Positions 20,116-33,640 are shown, numbered from the stretch's first letter. The stretch is 64,000 nt of DNA from Dermanyssus gallinae (GCA_003439945.1 QVRM01006096.1:1-64000), one strand, 5' to 3'. The notes: a model not told the origin generated them from the letters alone. Translations and numbers: made by a program.

Positions 20116-22391
20116 GTTAAATCTAGTTAGCTATGTGCAGTAAAAGTCGAAATAGTTGAATCGTCTTGGAGAAAGGTCGATGAAGGTATACCCTAGAATC
20201 CAGTTTTTGACCTCGTCATATTTCGAATTTACTTAAAATGCATTTTTCTACAATTTTAGAAAGACACTATGGCCGACCGCTTATCGCCTTTACAGTTGAC
20301 ACTAGAGTTAGTTTTTGTATTCGACGCTTCTGTTGTTCAATGGGCATACAATCTGGAGCTCTATATGCGCCGACCATATATTTAAATATAGAATCCGTTT
20401 AGCCTACTTGATACAATGTTGCAGTAGATTAGGTAAATTGTTTTTCTAAAGGTTGTGCAGAGAAAGCTAATGATAACAACGTATACATATCTGTAAACGT
20501 CTGATTTAACTAATAGGCTAGAAAACGTTAATGTAGGCGAGTTCTACAGGTTCTCAGAGGAATTCTTACAACAATAGCATTTTTGTAGCTAAAGGACGAA
20601 AATAGGAATAGTTTGCGCAGAAGGTTGGAAGATTGAAAAGGTCGTACAATCGAGTTTATCAACATGACATTGTTGTTTATCAACCTGACATTGTTGCTAC
20701 ATTAGGCAGAAGTTCAGTAGTGACTCGACACATAATGTATGTCGATATCTGAATATACTTGTATGTTACTCATACCAATGCAAAAAATGAAATAAAAATT
20801 AAAGGTACGCCGTTACATCATAGAATTGAGACTTCCTTTAGAGATGAAACTTCGATTTAAAATGTAAATAATTTAAAATTTTAGCTTTTCTCTAATAGAG
20901 AGCTGATGTTGACCGCATTGATGTGTGTGCAGATGTTCTTTCGGGTGCTCTTGTTAAGTATGTATCCCTATATTGTGTCCTCACCATATCTCTCCATATT
21001 GGTTGGGGTGTCACTGGTCGCCCCCCGTGACCAAGTGGAACCCCTAAGGGAGCACGTTGCCATGGGCAGTTGGGTCCGCGTCGAGGACTATCTCATCGGG
21101 CGCCTACGTAGACATTTACTTGCTAATCAGTCACCCATTCAGAGTTGTCAATTGCCTAGATTCCGTAGTGACAAAAACTGCCAATACCGCCACGACAACA
21201 ATTTCAACTGTTAGTCTAGTACCTGCACTAGTAACCACGAAAGCCCAACATAAAAAGCACACACCCACATATTTACAGCACACATTACACATTACAGGGT
21301 CGGAAAATGTGGGCCGAGGAAAATAAGTGAACACGAGCTTTTTTTATTAAATTGCTTTTTTGTTTTCAACTTTGTTCGAAACGTGTTTTTATTAAAAATA
21401 TTAGGTTTCGAAGAGATGCTCCGCATTTATCCACTATGTCAGACACCTAGTTCAACACTGTTTTCCATTTTCACATGTTCAGTATAACACGATGATAGAC
21501 ACAGCAAGCAAGTTCTTGGTACCTACCCCTTAAACTTAAATAATGTTCACTACATTGCTCAACGTTATGACTTTACTATTATTAAAGATTCATTTTGATA
21601 ACTATATTTGTATAAAATCATCCCCTGTTACCTAGACAGATAACTAATCTAATTAGAAGACAATAAAGTGCTAAATTGGTAAAAGAATAATATTCATATT
21701 ATATTCAAACACCCTTTTAGCATCAGACGCAGGTGACGAAGCACTATGCCTAGTCATTAAAACGTTTGTCACTGTATCCCCGACGAGGTCATTTGCTCGA
21801 TTTGTGCACCGTTTTGTCGACGTCAATTTATCCATTGGTCCAAGCTAGAATGCCCAGACAACCAACGGCAACGGATCACTCACGCATGAGCTGAAGCGGA
21901 TAACGGAGAGCGAATTGTCTTTGAGAATGACTTTGAGATTTCGCCGAAGTCAAGTAAGAAAGTCCCAGCCCCAGAGGCACTCTACTGAGGCTCTGTCTCT
22001 CTCTCTCTCTCTCTCTCTCGTTCTTACTTCCTCCGTCCGTCTTCAATGAGCACCGCTGACTTTGCTCGCCGTCGTCCTTGGGCACAATGCGACACAATGT
22101 ACACGAAAACCTCGTCTATCTAGTCCAGAGACCAGTCGGCACTTCCGGCAGAAAATGTTCTCTTATTATAGTATCGACGGCACAGTGCTTCCAGTCGCGT
22201 AGCGGTAGCGTTGGCGCTGATGGCGGCCATCCGGCAATCACCGAGGTGATCCGAGGACGTGGACGTTTGGCCATGACCCCAATGAACATGTGTGTGTGGC
22301 GATGTGCTTTGCTTAGCTAAGTCGAGGCCGCAGCACAGTGTTTCGCCGCACGATTTCCGGTTCCTCTGTAATATTGCTTACAGCAGGAAAA

Positions 22392-22428
<37 letters not shown>

Positions 22429-23100
22429 CTTATTTATTTGAATCTGATTACTAACGAATGGCGCAAGTATTGCACCGTTGTCATTTTAGCTGAAGGATAA
22501 ATACTAGGATAGGATAAAACAACTGCTACGGTGCTCATTCCGGTTTGCAAACAGAAGTGATTAATGCGTAGATTATTGTGGAATGAGTGGTTAGTTCCCA
22601 AACACCCCATGTAACTACTCTGTGATTGAACAATTATATGTTAAGAGGCTTTTATTTTAGTAAGATGAAAACCCAAATTAACTTGTAATTCAAGGGTATA
22701 TTTGCGCTAGTATATTTAAATCCATCGCCCGGAGTATATATTTAAATCCATCGCCCGTTCAATGGAAAATGCTTTGTCGAATAGTCCTGCACAATTGATA
22801 GTTTATTGCCGAAATAGGAAGTTTTTTAGACAAGAAATAACGGCGCTCAACATATATATATATATATACTGGGTCCCGTCTACTTTGGTACGTATTTTTA
22901 AGCCCGTACCTGAATGAAAACAAGTATTTAGGCGATTTTTGGCGTGAGTCGACAGGCGAAATCCTGGCAAACACTTTTGTTTAATATCAACCCCGCTTAT
23001 GCTAATCACTGCCAGTACCTGGCAAACAGCGCCAATGATTCTAGAATCCCCCACTGTCGAACGGTTACGTACTGTACTAGAGAATTCCAAGAAATGTCTT
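20116..23100. other. No gene recognised; short tandem repeats
   Basis: Nearly 3 kb without a supportable gene. A + frame at 20906-21214 has a hydrophobic N-terminal part but no recognisable family. Local repeats: two copies of a ~20-bp unit near 20655-20695; a GA/CT dinucleotide run near 21994-22019; a TA tract at about 22393-22421; two copies of a ~25-bp unit with core TTTAAATCCATCGCCCG at about 22710-22756; and a TA tract at about 22851-22868. Confidence 0.4.
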
Positions 23101-23104
23101 AGCA

Positions 23105-23500
23105 CGCACTGGAGCAGCTCTCCTGAGGATCCGATTTCCTAGGCAGGCTGGACCGCGCCGTTGGAGGATATACGACCAGCTGATCTCCTCAATTCAGCAG
23201 AAGACAAGGTGAACAAAGCACGGTTTCGAGCAGTTTCATCTAGTGGTGCTAGTGCATGGCTCAATGCTCTACCAAGTGCTCTCGTTGGAACGCTACCGTG
23301 ATCGACTCTTTAGGATCTTCAATGATCAGTAACGGCGCTGCCCAGGCTGATTATGCTGCTTCGCAGGCAGAGAGAACTAAGTGTCGGAAGTATGCGTTTA
23401 TCGAGGACTCTATGGATTGTTGACCTTTTGCATTTGAGACCTTAGGGGCCCAAGCAAAATTACTGAAGGAGTTATTACTAAGATATGCAAGTGTCTAAGA
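23105..23500 (+). pseudogene. LINE C-terminal region (LINE type X), fragment
   Basis: The + strand reads AGWTAPLEDIRPADLLNSAE, then KARFRAVSSSGASAWLNALP and SALVGTLP (about 23145-23305). Further on comes TFAFETLGAQAKLLKELLL (about 23425-23480) in another frame. These blocks are known from the C-terminal part of a widespread metazoan non-LTR retrotransposon type, which has W..P...LL..A followed by ARLLA......WL.ALP, and then V.ETLG. The stretch between them is missing or frameshifted. Two more pieces of what looks like the same type lie at 31.4 kb and 57.6 kb. Clade assignment is uncertain. Confidence 0.7.
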
Positions 23501-23990
23501 TTGGCCACGGTTGGTCTGAGATGGCCATTCATTCCAATCCAACGGATTTAAGTCGAGCCTGTTCGGCAGCCATATGGCCTTGCCCCAAAACATACTCATG
23601 TGCTGAGGTAGGGACTTGTATACTAAATGGCTGGTATAAGTGGAAGCGCCTTCTACTTCTCAGGGAGTATTTACCTGACTTGTACTACATAGGAACCTTG
23701 TACCTGACGTCCTCGTCAACAGGCTTGCGCATGGTCATTATGGCCATGTTAAATTCATGTGCAAAGTTTTTAATTGAAATCGAAGAATTCTCAGAAATCC
23801 GTAGTTGGACTGTGTCGATCAGTTTTTGAATCTTTGCTTGCTAATTCTTCCTCTTTACTGCGTAGAAACCTAATTCTAAATTAGTTCTAATTCTAAAAAA
23901 ATCTAATATCTGCTGAACTTTCCGTAGACTGACACCAAGGAAATTTGCTGCCCATATATATTTAGCTGCAGCTAGCAGCCGTTAGCGGCA
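23501..23990. other. No gene recognised
   Basis: A 114-codon + frame at 23485-23829 is open but resembles no family I recognise. Confidence 0.35.
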
Positions 23991-24720
23991 AAGACGCAGT
24001 TCTGTTGTTGGAGTGTCTGGCTCATTGTTCCACGAGCAAAGCCTTACCTACGCATTTCCTACGACATTTCCGGGGCATTTACCATGTCAAACTTGGCGCC
24101 AAAATGCGCCGATTTGCCGGGAGCTTTCATTTTCTGTTATCGTTTGAAAAAAATCTCCGACCGAAGCGCATAAAATGCTTGTTGAAGCTTACGTCGAGAA
24201 TACTCTTGAGAGATCACATTGTTTTGAGTAGTTTAAACGTTCAACAGTGGCCATTTCGAACTGAACGACGGAGCACGCGGAAAACCGCCAAAAAAGTTTA
24301 AGGACACCAAATTGCAAGTTTTGTTGGACGTAGACGACACGCAAACGCAAGAAGTGGATATTCGTCGGCAATTCCAAGCGCCAATAGTCATGGTTAGATC
24401 CTGGCGCAGCAGCGTCATCGACCCTGAGGCCAAATCGCTTCGGAAAAACAATGCTCTGTGTTTGATGGGATCACAAAGGTGTTGCCTATTATGAACTGCT
24501 AAAACCGGGTGAAATTGTCGATGCTGCTCGTCAATAAATATTCGATCGAACCTAGATACTTCGCCGGGCTCTTCGCGTCGTTAGCTCACGGTCTGGCTAA
24601 GTAGAATGTTTTCCCTAAATGCTTGTCCGAAAATGAGCAGGTAATGACGAGGGTAGTTGTTTTGAATAAAATATCTTCACTAGTTATAGAATCAGAGACA
24701 TTTATTTCTCCTTAAAAATC
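23991..24720 (+). pseudogene. Decayed mariner transposase (mellifera/irritans-like) with internal deletion
   Basis: N-terminal motifs are legible near 24180-24230 (a YVENTLERSHCF-like stretch) and 24290-24360 (KKFKDTKLQVLLDVDDTQTQ). The reading then jumps to FGKTMLCVWWDHKGVAYYEL-like sequence (about 24440-24500, with a stop in place of one residue), which belongs after the first catalytic Asp. The C-terminal part near 24600-24660 (KCLSENEQVM) is followed by AT-rich DNA. The missing piece between helix-turn-helix and catalytic core, with several stops, shows an internal deletion. Terminal repeats were not located. Confidence 0.7.
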
Positions 24721-25245
24721 CGCTTGTATATGCATAGACTTAGTTTATGTAATGACTTAGTGTATTTAATGTATTATATTAGATAATAAGTGTTCTGGAC
24801 CATCACTCTATTATAATATGCGTTTCCTTCAATTTCCCTTATTTTGCAAGTAGATGACACTTAGGCATGAAAACGGCGCAGACTAAGAAAGACGCGTATT
24901 TTGTGTTATGATTATATTATCATATCCTTAGTTATTTATAGTATTTATTTATTATTGCCAATTTAGTGTGCAGTGTGAATATCATTGTTCTAATGAATGA
25001 ATAAGTCCTTCTATACGTGTACGAATATATACACTTTTGCTCGGACAGTCGTTATTCCAAGATAATACGCAATGGCTACCTTAAACAAATGTATACATAT
25101 GCCTATTTGTTTGAGAGAGTAGAGTGGCTGTAATAATTAACTCTTTATCTTTATAGAGACATCCGTACCTCTTGTGGTTTTGTCTATAACCAATACAATG
25201 CATTCCAGCACTCAGTTTATTCTACGATGTGACTACAAAGAATTT
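24721..25245. other. No gene recognised
   Basis: AT-rich, with no supportable feature. Confidence 0.4.
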
Positions 25246-25247
25246 AT

Positions 25248-25346
25248 ACGAGTGTCCGGGAATCGAACCCCAGCCCCCCCCCCCCCCCCCGTACCCCCCC
25301 CGCCCGTGAATACAAGGTATTTACTTTGCCACTAACTGAATTTCCA
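25248..25346 (-). mobile_element. tRNA-derived SINE head (type D) containing a long poly(C)
   Basis: On the minus strand an A-box-like TTAGTGGCAAAG (about 25330-25342) and a B box GGTTCGATTCCC (about 25259-25271) frame a long run of G (C on the + strand, about 25275-25309). The homopolymer would not fit a tRNA, so this is more likely a SINE head or tRNA relic with slippage expansion. Only one copy was seen. Confidence 0.4.
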
Positions 25347-26106
25347 GGAGATGGGTGTGTAATACTTCGGACGCATTCGACTGTCTTTGCCAGTGGCTAT
25401 TTGAGGATCGGCTGAAGCAAAGCTCCTCTGATCAAATATGGGCGAGGCGGCTCCTCTTTCCAATCCGGCACGACACCGCGATTCGTTGACCAACTTGCGC
25501 ACTCATCCTTGACCAGGGCCGACCATTCCCATAGATATCGCGAGCATTCAGGTAGGATCTCGTGTATGCTGACTGAAATGTAATGAATAGTCTTGCTTAA
25601 TGCGACGAACACAACCAAAAAGAGTTAGGTTTGCTTTCACATACCTAAGGACGAGCTAACCACCACCGCTGTGCAACAGCCATCTAAAGTGACACCGCAA
25701 GGCTAATTTGGCCTGTATTATTGCTAACTTTATATATATATATAGCTTTACTTGTCAAGGTTATTTAAACAAAAAATATAGAATATGACGGGCAAGCCGT
25801 CTGTTGGAACCGGAATTAATCATCTTCAACTGAGTGAGTCTTCAAGACAGGGATTGAAATAGTGCGTTTCGATCTAGTATATATCTGCATGGGCGAGCGG
25901 AATTCGGGGAACTGAATCTTTCAAGAAGCCGTTCCAAATAGACGTACGTATGACCTACATATATATGTCTTCTGTGGTTGGACAGTTATTGTTATTATAC
26001 AGTTTAAAATTAAATATAAAAGAAGTCTCATTGACTCTCTAATGTTATTCAATGGCTGATTACTGGTATTCCCTCTGCTAGTTGAATACCACCGCAACAG
26101 CATTAG

Positions 26107-26619
26107 ACCGCGCGCAGACCTTGTTTCATTTCTCCAACGTAGCCCAGTCGCTGCTAAATTCGTTAGGTCTTGTAGCCTTTGTAAAGAAATCGGTGTCGCC
26201 GAAATAATTAATCTCCTGCGAATTCGTTCGCCACTTTCGTGATCGTATGAAGAACTGGGAAAAGTTAATGCTTTTTACCTTGCAATTAAACTTGTACGGG
26301 GAGTTCTTATGACACGTTTTCTCAAATATTTGCATAAATGCATATATTTCTCGGCAGTAAGGCTTATCTTGCCTTTGCCTTGGCCGATGCGCTTACCTCA
26401 AATGACTTTATGCCGATGGATAGGATTGACGCATTCCGTGAAGCATTTGTGTCTCCAATACAACGAACGTTTGAATATGGCACGTTTTCCTGTTGCTACC
26501 TTGAGATAAGCCAGGCTCTCAGTAATCCGGAGTTTCGGCGGAACAATTCAGTTGGTAAATCGACTGGATGTTCAAGATGCACAGACCGAATGCAATTCAG
26601 CTACGGCACAGACCAATGA
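26107..26619 (+). other. Candidate two-exon coding fragment, unidentified
   Basis: Exon a at 26107-26238 follows a plausible acceptor (CAACAGCATTAG) and ends before GTGATC. Exon b starts at 26358 after TTTCTCGGCAG. The 119-base intron joins them in phase, giving a continuous 130-residue reading. It starts PRADLVSFLQRSPVAAKFV, crosses the junction as RSPLSKAYLAFALADAL and continues as FEYGTFSCCYLEISQALSNP; the frame stays open to 26619. The composition is that of a globular protein. A good donor (GTTGGTAAAT) at 26554 could end exon b earlier. The donor of exon a is weak, the minus strand is also open over exon a, and I recognise no family, so it may be a decayed gene or chance. Confidence 0.3.
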
Positions 26620-26639
26620 ATCAGATAACAATAAGTGAA

Positions 26640-29600
26640 TGCACCTTAAAACAATGTTGTGTTTTCTAAGCTTGCCCATTTTGTTTGCATTTTATACGTG
26701 TATACACATATACGTTGTTTACGAAACGTTTTCTGAGAAATTCGGGATTTTCGTTTATCAATTCTTATTACAATTTTATCTTAGCAAACGTGTTCACCTC
26801 CAGCCAAGAACAACCCTGGTCTGCACCATTCGGTAGGCGATCCTAGAATTAGGATTGCGTTGCCCCGCTGGACGTCAACGCTGGACGTCAATGAAAAGTG
26901 TCTGGTGTAAGAACTGTGCAGTTTCTCTTAGCATTTGTACGACTGGACCAGACTTGGTATGAATAAATGCAAATACATTTGCAGAAAGTTGTGATCGCTC
27001 TGAAAAAGGAAATTAAAACGATCAATACACTGGCAAGCCCCAGCTGGTAGTTCGAAGTAACCGCCTGTCCGTTCCGAGCGTGCCTCTAACATCATCATTA
27101 TTATTTGTTGTTGTTGTTGTTGTTGCTGTTGTTGTTGCAGTACTTGACATTGTTGTTACCGCTTATTCAGCTACTAGCGTTACTTGTTCTCGTTTCATAG
27201 CACACTAACACAAACAGCTAAAGTCAAAGACTTTAACGACGCGATCGTGCAGGGAGGCTGACTCGGCGTGTTACGATCGCCGACGATTAGAACCTCGACG
27301 ACTTCATAACGATACTGCACTCCTGCACTCCTTCTGGGAAACCAGAGCCTGCCTTGAGCAAATATGCCAGAAGTGTACGCGTAGAAAACGAGACCACTCA
27401 CTACCTGAGAAGCATTCTGCATAAACAAAAAACACTACAAGCTAAATTCACGGCGGGAAGACGGCCGTGTTCGAGACCTAGTGTTGGTTAGATGAAATGC
27501 TCCTTGTCCATTACGTATGTATGTAATACGTGTCCAACTGCGCGTTACTTCATAACTTCTTATTAGACTCAGTGGCAGCAGACCTGTGCACAGGTTCACA
27601 CCTACCCACGCGCCCGAAGATGTACATAGTTCGGCGCCGTTTCCCGCAGCTGCACTAGTCAAGTGAGGCCACTCTTATCCGCTTTTGGGTAGAAAATAAA
27701 CGTCTACAACTTGAAATACAATGTATTTACTTCCCAGAGTATAAGAAACGCCGTATAGGCTACAACGAAACGCGGTTCAAGTGGCTTATATATGCATCGT
27801 TTGGAATGACAATTTCGCATACATGTTTGTATAGGCCCACAATTTACCTTTATAGAGCAATTGTTACATGGTAGTGTTGACACAAATTGACACAAATTAA
27901 TATTTAGTATAGTAATAATAACTGTGCCGAGGAAGCACCGGTTGTATCGTCAGTTCCGAGGAATATGAATTAGAAGCTAGGAGGAGACAAGGAGTACACG
28001 TTTACACTTCACAATTGCAACGTTTAAACAATGATGATGATAATAATAAGATTCCTTCTGTTTATACGCTTTCACTCATGAATACTGAATAGATATAAGT
28101 GACTACACGGTAAGCAGCGCGTTGCTTTCCTTATAATATTATATATATATATATATATATATAGACCGCGGGTTTCTATGCAATACCAATCAATTGGCTT
28201 CCGTGAATTCCGATCCAAGTGAAATCACGGTCAAAGTACACCATCATTGGCCATGACCAAAACCAAAGAAAATGAAGCAAATATTCGAGGAATAAAATGA
28301 ATGGCATACAATTTGCGTATCTTTATATGTACTGTGATGTTCTGAAAAGCTTGGTTAGGACACGCTTCTCAAGCTCAACGAGCCGAACGCAGTTCTGTCA
28401 AAGCCAGTACAGTGTGCGTGTCCAAAAAGCTTAAGACGGCATTGCCATATCACTTTGCCAAGCCGCAAAGAGGTGACGGCCGTGGTATACGCGAGCCATT
28501 GGCAGAGCGGGAGAGGGTCAAAGGCGAAGTGTGGTCCTCTTTAAGGACACGAAACGAGAATTTATTGCCTGGCCTGGTCCGATGGTCGTCTCCGCTCGCT
28601 ATTTGCCGGGCACTCCTTTTTCCACCACGCCGCGTCTCATAGCGCAAATGTTTGCTTAACGTACATATATCTATCTCTCCGGACCTATTCACATCTACAT
28701 TGCGACGTGTCCGTCTAAAGTGCAAACACACGCTTGCAGAGTAACAACAGAGATATGGCCATCGAAAAGTCGTTTGGCAGTCGCCTAAGTATGATATCTA
28801 GGCCTATCCGGCCGAAAAAAACGTCGCGCATCTTCTTCAACGCCATACCAAGAGCTGAGCGCGCATGTAACATACTAGAGCCTAGATTATAGGTCATAAT
28901 AATAGTAATCATAATATTATTAGTCATAGTGGTGACAGCGTGCACTTCAGAAAGCAATAACGATTGCAGTGGAAACAGCCGCAGCAGCAACAACAACAAC
29001 AGCAACAGCAACAACAACAACAACAACAAGAAACCACACGAGACGCGAGGAGTAAGACTTATCCCTATGACAGAGACAAGTATGGCAGTTGAAGTGAGGA
29101 TTCAAAGAGCAGTTTATTTCAGAAGCTGCAGTCGGCAAACTTCGACGCCGAAAGCTTTCAAACAGTGCAAGCTGTGCCAACCAAGGGTCAAATGGGGTGG
29201 CGTATGTCTAAAAATAGCCGCTGAATGAAATGAAGAAATATTGACAAAAATAGAAGTCGCGTGATGTCCTTGAGCTATCTTATATCTCATATCCGACCCG
29301 AACCGCACACGATGTTGTACCAAACGACTTCCTTTCGATGGGATATGTCTCTTGCTTTCTCTCTCTCTCTATATATATATATATCTATATACATATATTC
29401 ATCTCTTCCTTTCTCTTCAGATAACCTTCTGTTCTGTGCCTTCTCGCTGGTTCACCCGCTCGTGGTCTCCTTTGGTGGCGGGTGTGGCTTACGGCCACGA
29501 TGGTCACCACCGCTGTGATGAGCAAAGTAGTGCCCACGACCTTGTCGGCTATCGACGTGATGGTGATCAAGGATTTCTTTCATCCCGGATCGGGCGCGGG

Positions 29601-30735
29601 GGGGGGGGGGTTCAGGGGTGACCGCTGGTTTGTCTTAGACTAGATACTGCTGCTGCTGTGGGGGCTGCTAGCTGGCTGACCGACGGCCCGGCTACCGAGG
29701 CCGACATCGCGGTGTAGGGGGTCCTACGCCCACCATCATCTGGGGGTGAGGGGTGAGGAGAACACGTCGCCCGCAATGCACGTCTCGTACGTAGTGTCGT
29801 GGTGACGCTGGCGGCGATCTCCGCGGTGCTAACATCGCCTAATTCCGCTACTGGACGCTCCTTTTGTATTTATTAGATATATTAAATTTATACATTACTG
29901 TAACTACGATTACTACTACTGTTACTCTAAGTTGCACTGCCACGTCGGCCAAAAACAGCGAATTGGCCTTTGCCTCTTCGATAGCGTGCGACTTCCCGCT
30001 GTGTCCTGGATAAAGGACAAGAGGAAAAGGCCAAACCCTGTTTTGGATTCGCTTTGTCTGCCTGGACGGCCAATCGCATCTATTCATTGCAAGATGGATA
30101 ATTATCATCATTAAGCCAATCCGACGCTACCTTCATGGTTTGCGGTAGCTTTCAAGTGTATCGTCGCTAAGCTGATATTACATTGTTAAATGAACTACGC
30201 GTCAACACAGTCGACTAACTTCAGTTTTGAACGCGCTCATGGACGTGCGGGTTTTAGAGCTTTTTCGAGAGGCAGCGGGCTTTTAGCGGATGCAAAAGAC
30301 GTTTTTGCCACCCGCGACACCCGATCTTAAAATATATAGTGCGCTAGACTCCCCATCAACCGACCCAGCACCACTCAGATTGCAATATTTTGCGTTTTAA
30401 TAAATACCCATCGTATGAAAGCATCACATATGAAATACATATTATTTTTTTTTATGCTGAAACCTCTCAGCATTAATATGGGGGATTACGGGAATCGTGA
30501 TGAACATGCGTCACCACAGCCAGTGACTACTGTGGGACTCACAAACCCACTAACCCCCGCCTCCCCCCCACCCCCAGGGAACGGTAACTGCTAGGCATCG
30601 CTTCGTATATATGAAATACATATGACCACATCTAAAAGCATTAGGTGAAATTAAACGACGAGAAAACGTATCATCATCAAACAGACGTCACATAGTTTTT
30701 TTTGTTGTTAGAGTCTGATGTCACTGCTACAATAA
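26640..30735. other. No gene recognised; simple repeats
   Basis: About 4.1 kb without a supportable gene. It holds a GTT-rich run at about 27105-27140, a TA tract at about 28138-28162, an AAC-rich run at about 28985-29030, a CT/TA composite at about 29358-29400, a poly(G) run at about 29598-29610 and a C-run near 30555-30575. Open frames here (for example 28412-28642 and 29261-29621) overlap these repeats or have no recognisable similarity. Confidence 0.4.
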
Positions 30736-30739
30736 AAAA

Positions 30740-30910
30740 ATCCGGAATACGACCTGCTCTCCCAGGTTGAACAACCCAGTATTATGTGCTCTGCGGTGTC
30801 CTCGAGTCCACTGCCATATCAACGCACGTAGGGCCATGGGTATTTCGAATCCTGCATAGGTACGCCTGAAAATCTCCGTGCCCTTTCAGAGCTTGAATGG
30901 TTGAACAGAA
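30740..30910 (-). pseudogene. R1-type LINE C-terminal fragment, decayed
   Basis: The minus strand reads ALKGHGDFQAYLCRI (about 30860-30905), then after a frameshift GLEDTAEHIILGCSTW (about 30765-30810). R1-clade ORF2 proteins end with this block: a TGHG.F..YL.RI motif followed by a Cys-rich EDTxEHxxxxC..W knuckle. The better copy nested in the Gypsy element (37948-38484) has the same order. Minus-strand sequence further upstream (to about 31330) could be the rest of the same element but is not convincing. Confidence 0.6.
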
Positions 30911-31384
30911 AGTACGTTCTTCCCTTAGATGTATCCAGTTTTATATATATCCGCAAATTGGACTTTCTTTCCCCAGGTTGTCCCATTAAGCCTGCCACAA
31001 ATTTCGTGTACGCCAAGGCTCTTCGTCCTTCTCACGCACTGGGTCCTCCCACAGGTAACGGCAGTCCTCGAGTCCCAGATTATTTTTCTGGCCAACAGCA
31101 ATGCCATTCTCACGCTAATTGTCCTTATCACGGCAAGGTCTCCGATCCTTTGGGCCTGGTGCAAGAGAGTTGGTAGTTAGTGGTGAGTGCCACAACCATA
31201 GGCTGCCATAATATATAGGCCACTACGGATCCCCGTATAAAGGGACCGACTCGGACAAACCCATGATGTTGTGCCACCTTGAATGCCGGAATGTGTAGAT
31301 GTTGGGCATGAGACGTAAAATCATTGAACATCTTCAGGGCTTTCTCGTCGCCTTGATTATGTGTAACCTTGGAGAAAGATCCTC

Positions 31385-31860
31385 AGGCACCTGGCCGTGT
31401 GTACGATGTCGATTTTCATGGCGAGGGTAATGTGTCCGCGGCCGCCCGCATGCTATTGTCAAACGAAACACTAGCCAATGAGGAGGACACTATCAGAAAG
31501 TTGCGCGATGACAGGCACCCGCCGGTACCGGTTAACCTCCCGAGTCCATCGGCCTACTGAATATGATGGCCACAAAGGAAGACATTTATAGGATGTTACG
31601 ATCCTTCCCTAAAAGCTGGGTTAGATCTTTTGAGGCCCTGCTTGCTGGACGACCTGGCCGTAAGAACGTTAAGAGCGGTCGCCGCCGACCTTTGCCGAGG
31701 CACCAGCCGGTGCCGTGGACATCCTACGTCACGGTTGCCTTCCAGGCCGGTGAAAGCTTCTCGCCTTCGGAACAAAGTTGAGGAGGCATTATTAAGACAC
31801 CCGATCAAGGGCCTACTCAGCCGCTTCCACAAATGACGGGATTCCACGGGATGACGTGCC
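31385..31860 (+). pseudogene. LINE type X, region before the RT core, fragment
   Basis: The + strand is open from 31369 to 31560 and reads GEGNVSAAARMLLSNETLAN, then EDTIRKLRDDRHPPVPVNLP. In the LINE type of 23.1 kb and 57.6 kb, an analogous helix (gd...A.r.L.s...la....et...L..kHP.pp) precedes the RT. From 31563 a DIYRMLRSFPK motif follows and the frame then breaks near 31610. Assigning it to type X rests on remembered family pattern, not on alignment. Confidence 0.5.
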
Positions 31861-32801
31861 TATAACTTCTTCCAAAAGTGCTTGATTGAACAGATTGTTA
31901 TTACATACGTCATTTCTAATATAAGGAGTCATCAGTTGCTGCGGGCACCTGTATGCAGTAGCGCATTGTGTCCTACTTTCCACCGAACGCTAAAGAAATA
32001 TTGCTCAATTTAAATCATTAATTGTCACGAATTTAATGTAAACTTAGAAAACCAAAGACTGGTAGAGCCTTTGACAACTCAGTAAAATCTTTTTTTTTAA
32101 AGAGGTACACGATTTAGTTGTGATCATATACACAGAAATAATGCCTTGCAATGCTTTACGTCGGTGGTACTGGTAATAATACAATAGTAAAAGCCGCTTA
32201 CGATTACGGTCGGGAATAAAGTTAAGCGAGGGTCAGCAGCATTTTATCCTCTCCAACACCGGTGTCGTTGTATTGAATAGGCAGGTAAAACAGGTCATGG
32301 CATATTTGTGTACGTCGACTCTGTAGGAGTCCGTTTGGTGCAATGCCAGACATTTTTCACTCGGGCAGCGACGCGTCGTAGCGTCAGGCCGGGCACCTGT
32401 GTTAGCTTGAGACAAAAGTCTAAGTCTGTAGCTCACACCTGATCACAACTTGGGCAGTGGACAGACAATTAATAGGGATAATTAATTGGCAATTCAAGCC
32501 ATTTATCGTCTTGACATCATTACCGTTACCATACATCAAAACGGTCCAGATCGTAAGAGCTTCAATAAACAGTGCTCAAGTCTACTGGTGGGCAGTTGTG
32601 TGGATCTTTAAGAAAACATTTCATTTATTGTATTAGTTATAAACACGTCCTACTTCTCCAAGTAAAACGAAAGCTATTAAATTACAAGTGAACATTTCTC
32701 CAATGTTGGACCGCATTTAAATGTGCACTCACTCATTACCACCGTTCAGTCTACCACAGCTACGACCCTATATGTTATTCTATACATAAAAAATATATTT
32801 T

Positions 32802-32849
<48 letters not shown>

Positions 32850-33345
32850 ACATATTTAAGCATCCTCCTTCTAAAGATAATGAATACACATATATTATCT
32901 ACAGAAAAAAAAACATTGCATTAATCAATTTGTCTTCTTATAATAATTTTGCACGTTTGAAACTTTAAGACTCGAGCCCAGAACCGGTCACTTCCCAAAC
33001 GGTTTTGTGAACCTTCCAGTTAAAATACGATGCACACCCAAGTGCACTAAACCTCGATTCCATCCTCCATTCCAAGCGCAGTTGCTACCTCGCTTGTGGC
33101 ATTCTTGGCACATTCTGCTTCTAAACTAAGCAGAATCACGTGCGGTACAAAAAGTCACAAAAGTCTGCAACAAGTACATGGACACAGTAACACAAATCTG
33201 CAACAAGTCCAAGCTCTTTGATGGGAAAACACGAGAAAAAAACGTTCAAAAATTAGATGTCGAGGTTTCAGGTTTGAAACGCCTTTTTTTGCTCGTCATC
33301 ATCGAATTGAGCGGATCATCACAATGACGGTTCCAGCCAAACTTT
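31861..33345. other. No gene recognised; TA tract
   Basis: Contains a long TA tract at about 32805-32847 and short A/T runs. No coding feature can be supported. Confidence 0.4.
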
Positions 33346-33349
33346 GACA

Positions 33350-33640
33350 GTGGCGGCCTGGTCTAGGGGACTAGTGCGCTAGTCATGGTTGTCATCTGCC
33401 GGTCCCCGGTTCGATCCCTGTTGTTGATCGAATTTTCTTTGAGCGATCCTCATTGAGATTAGCTGATTAACCATACCGCTGAGTGTCAGCGGCCATGCTG
33501 CCACAAGGACTGTTAGGGAAACCCTAGATATCTTAACATGTCCGGCCCTCGGTGCTTTGAAGATATACCTCAGGTTGATCTCCAAGCCCGTAGGGGACGA
33601 AGGATAGTCTAGAATTAAAAACAACCGCCTTAAAAAAAAA
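33350..33640 (+). mobile_element. SINE type C (tRNA-derived), copy 2 with target-site duplication
   Basis: The best copy of the family. It has an A box (TGGTCTAGGGGA at about 33360), a B box (GGTTCGATCCC at about 33408), a body matching 18518-18792 and an A-run at 33632-33640. The sequence AGCCAAACTTT occurs just before the head (about 33335-33345) and again just after the tail (about 33658-33668). This is an 11-14 bp target-site duplication and supports LINE-mediated insertion. Confidence 0.88.
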
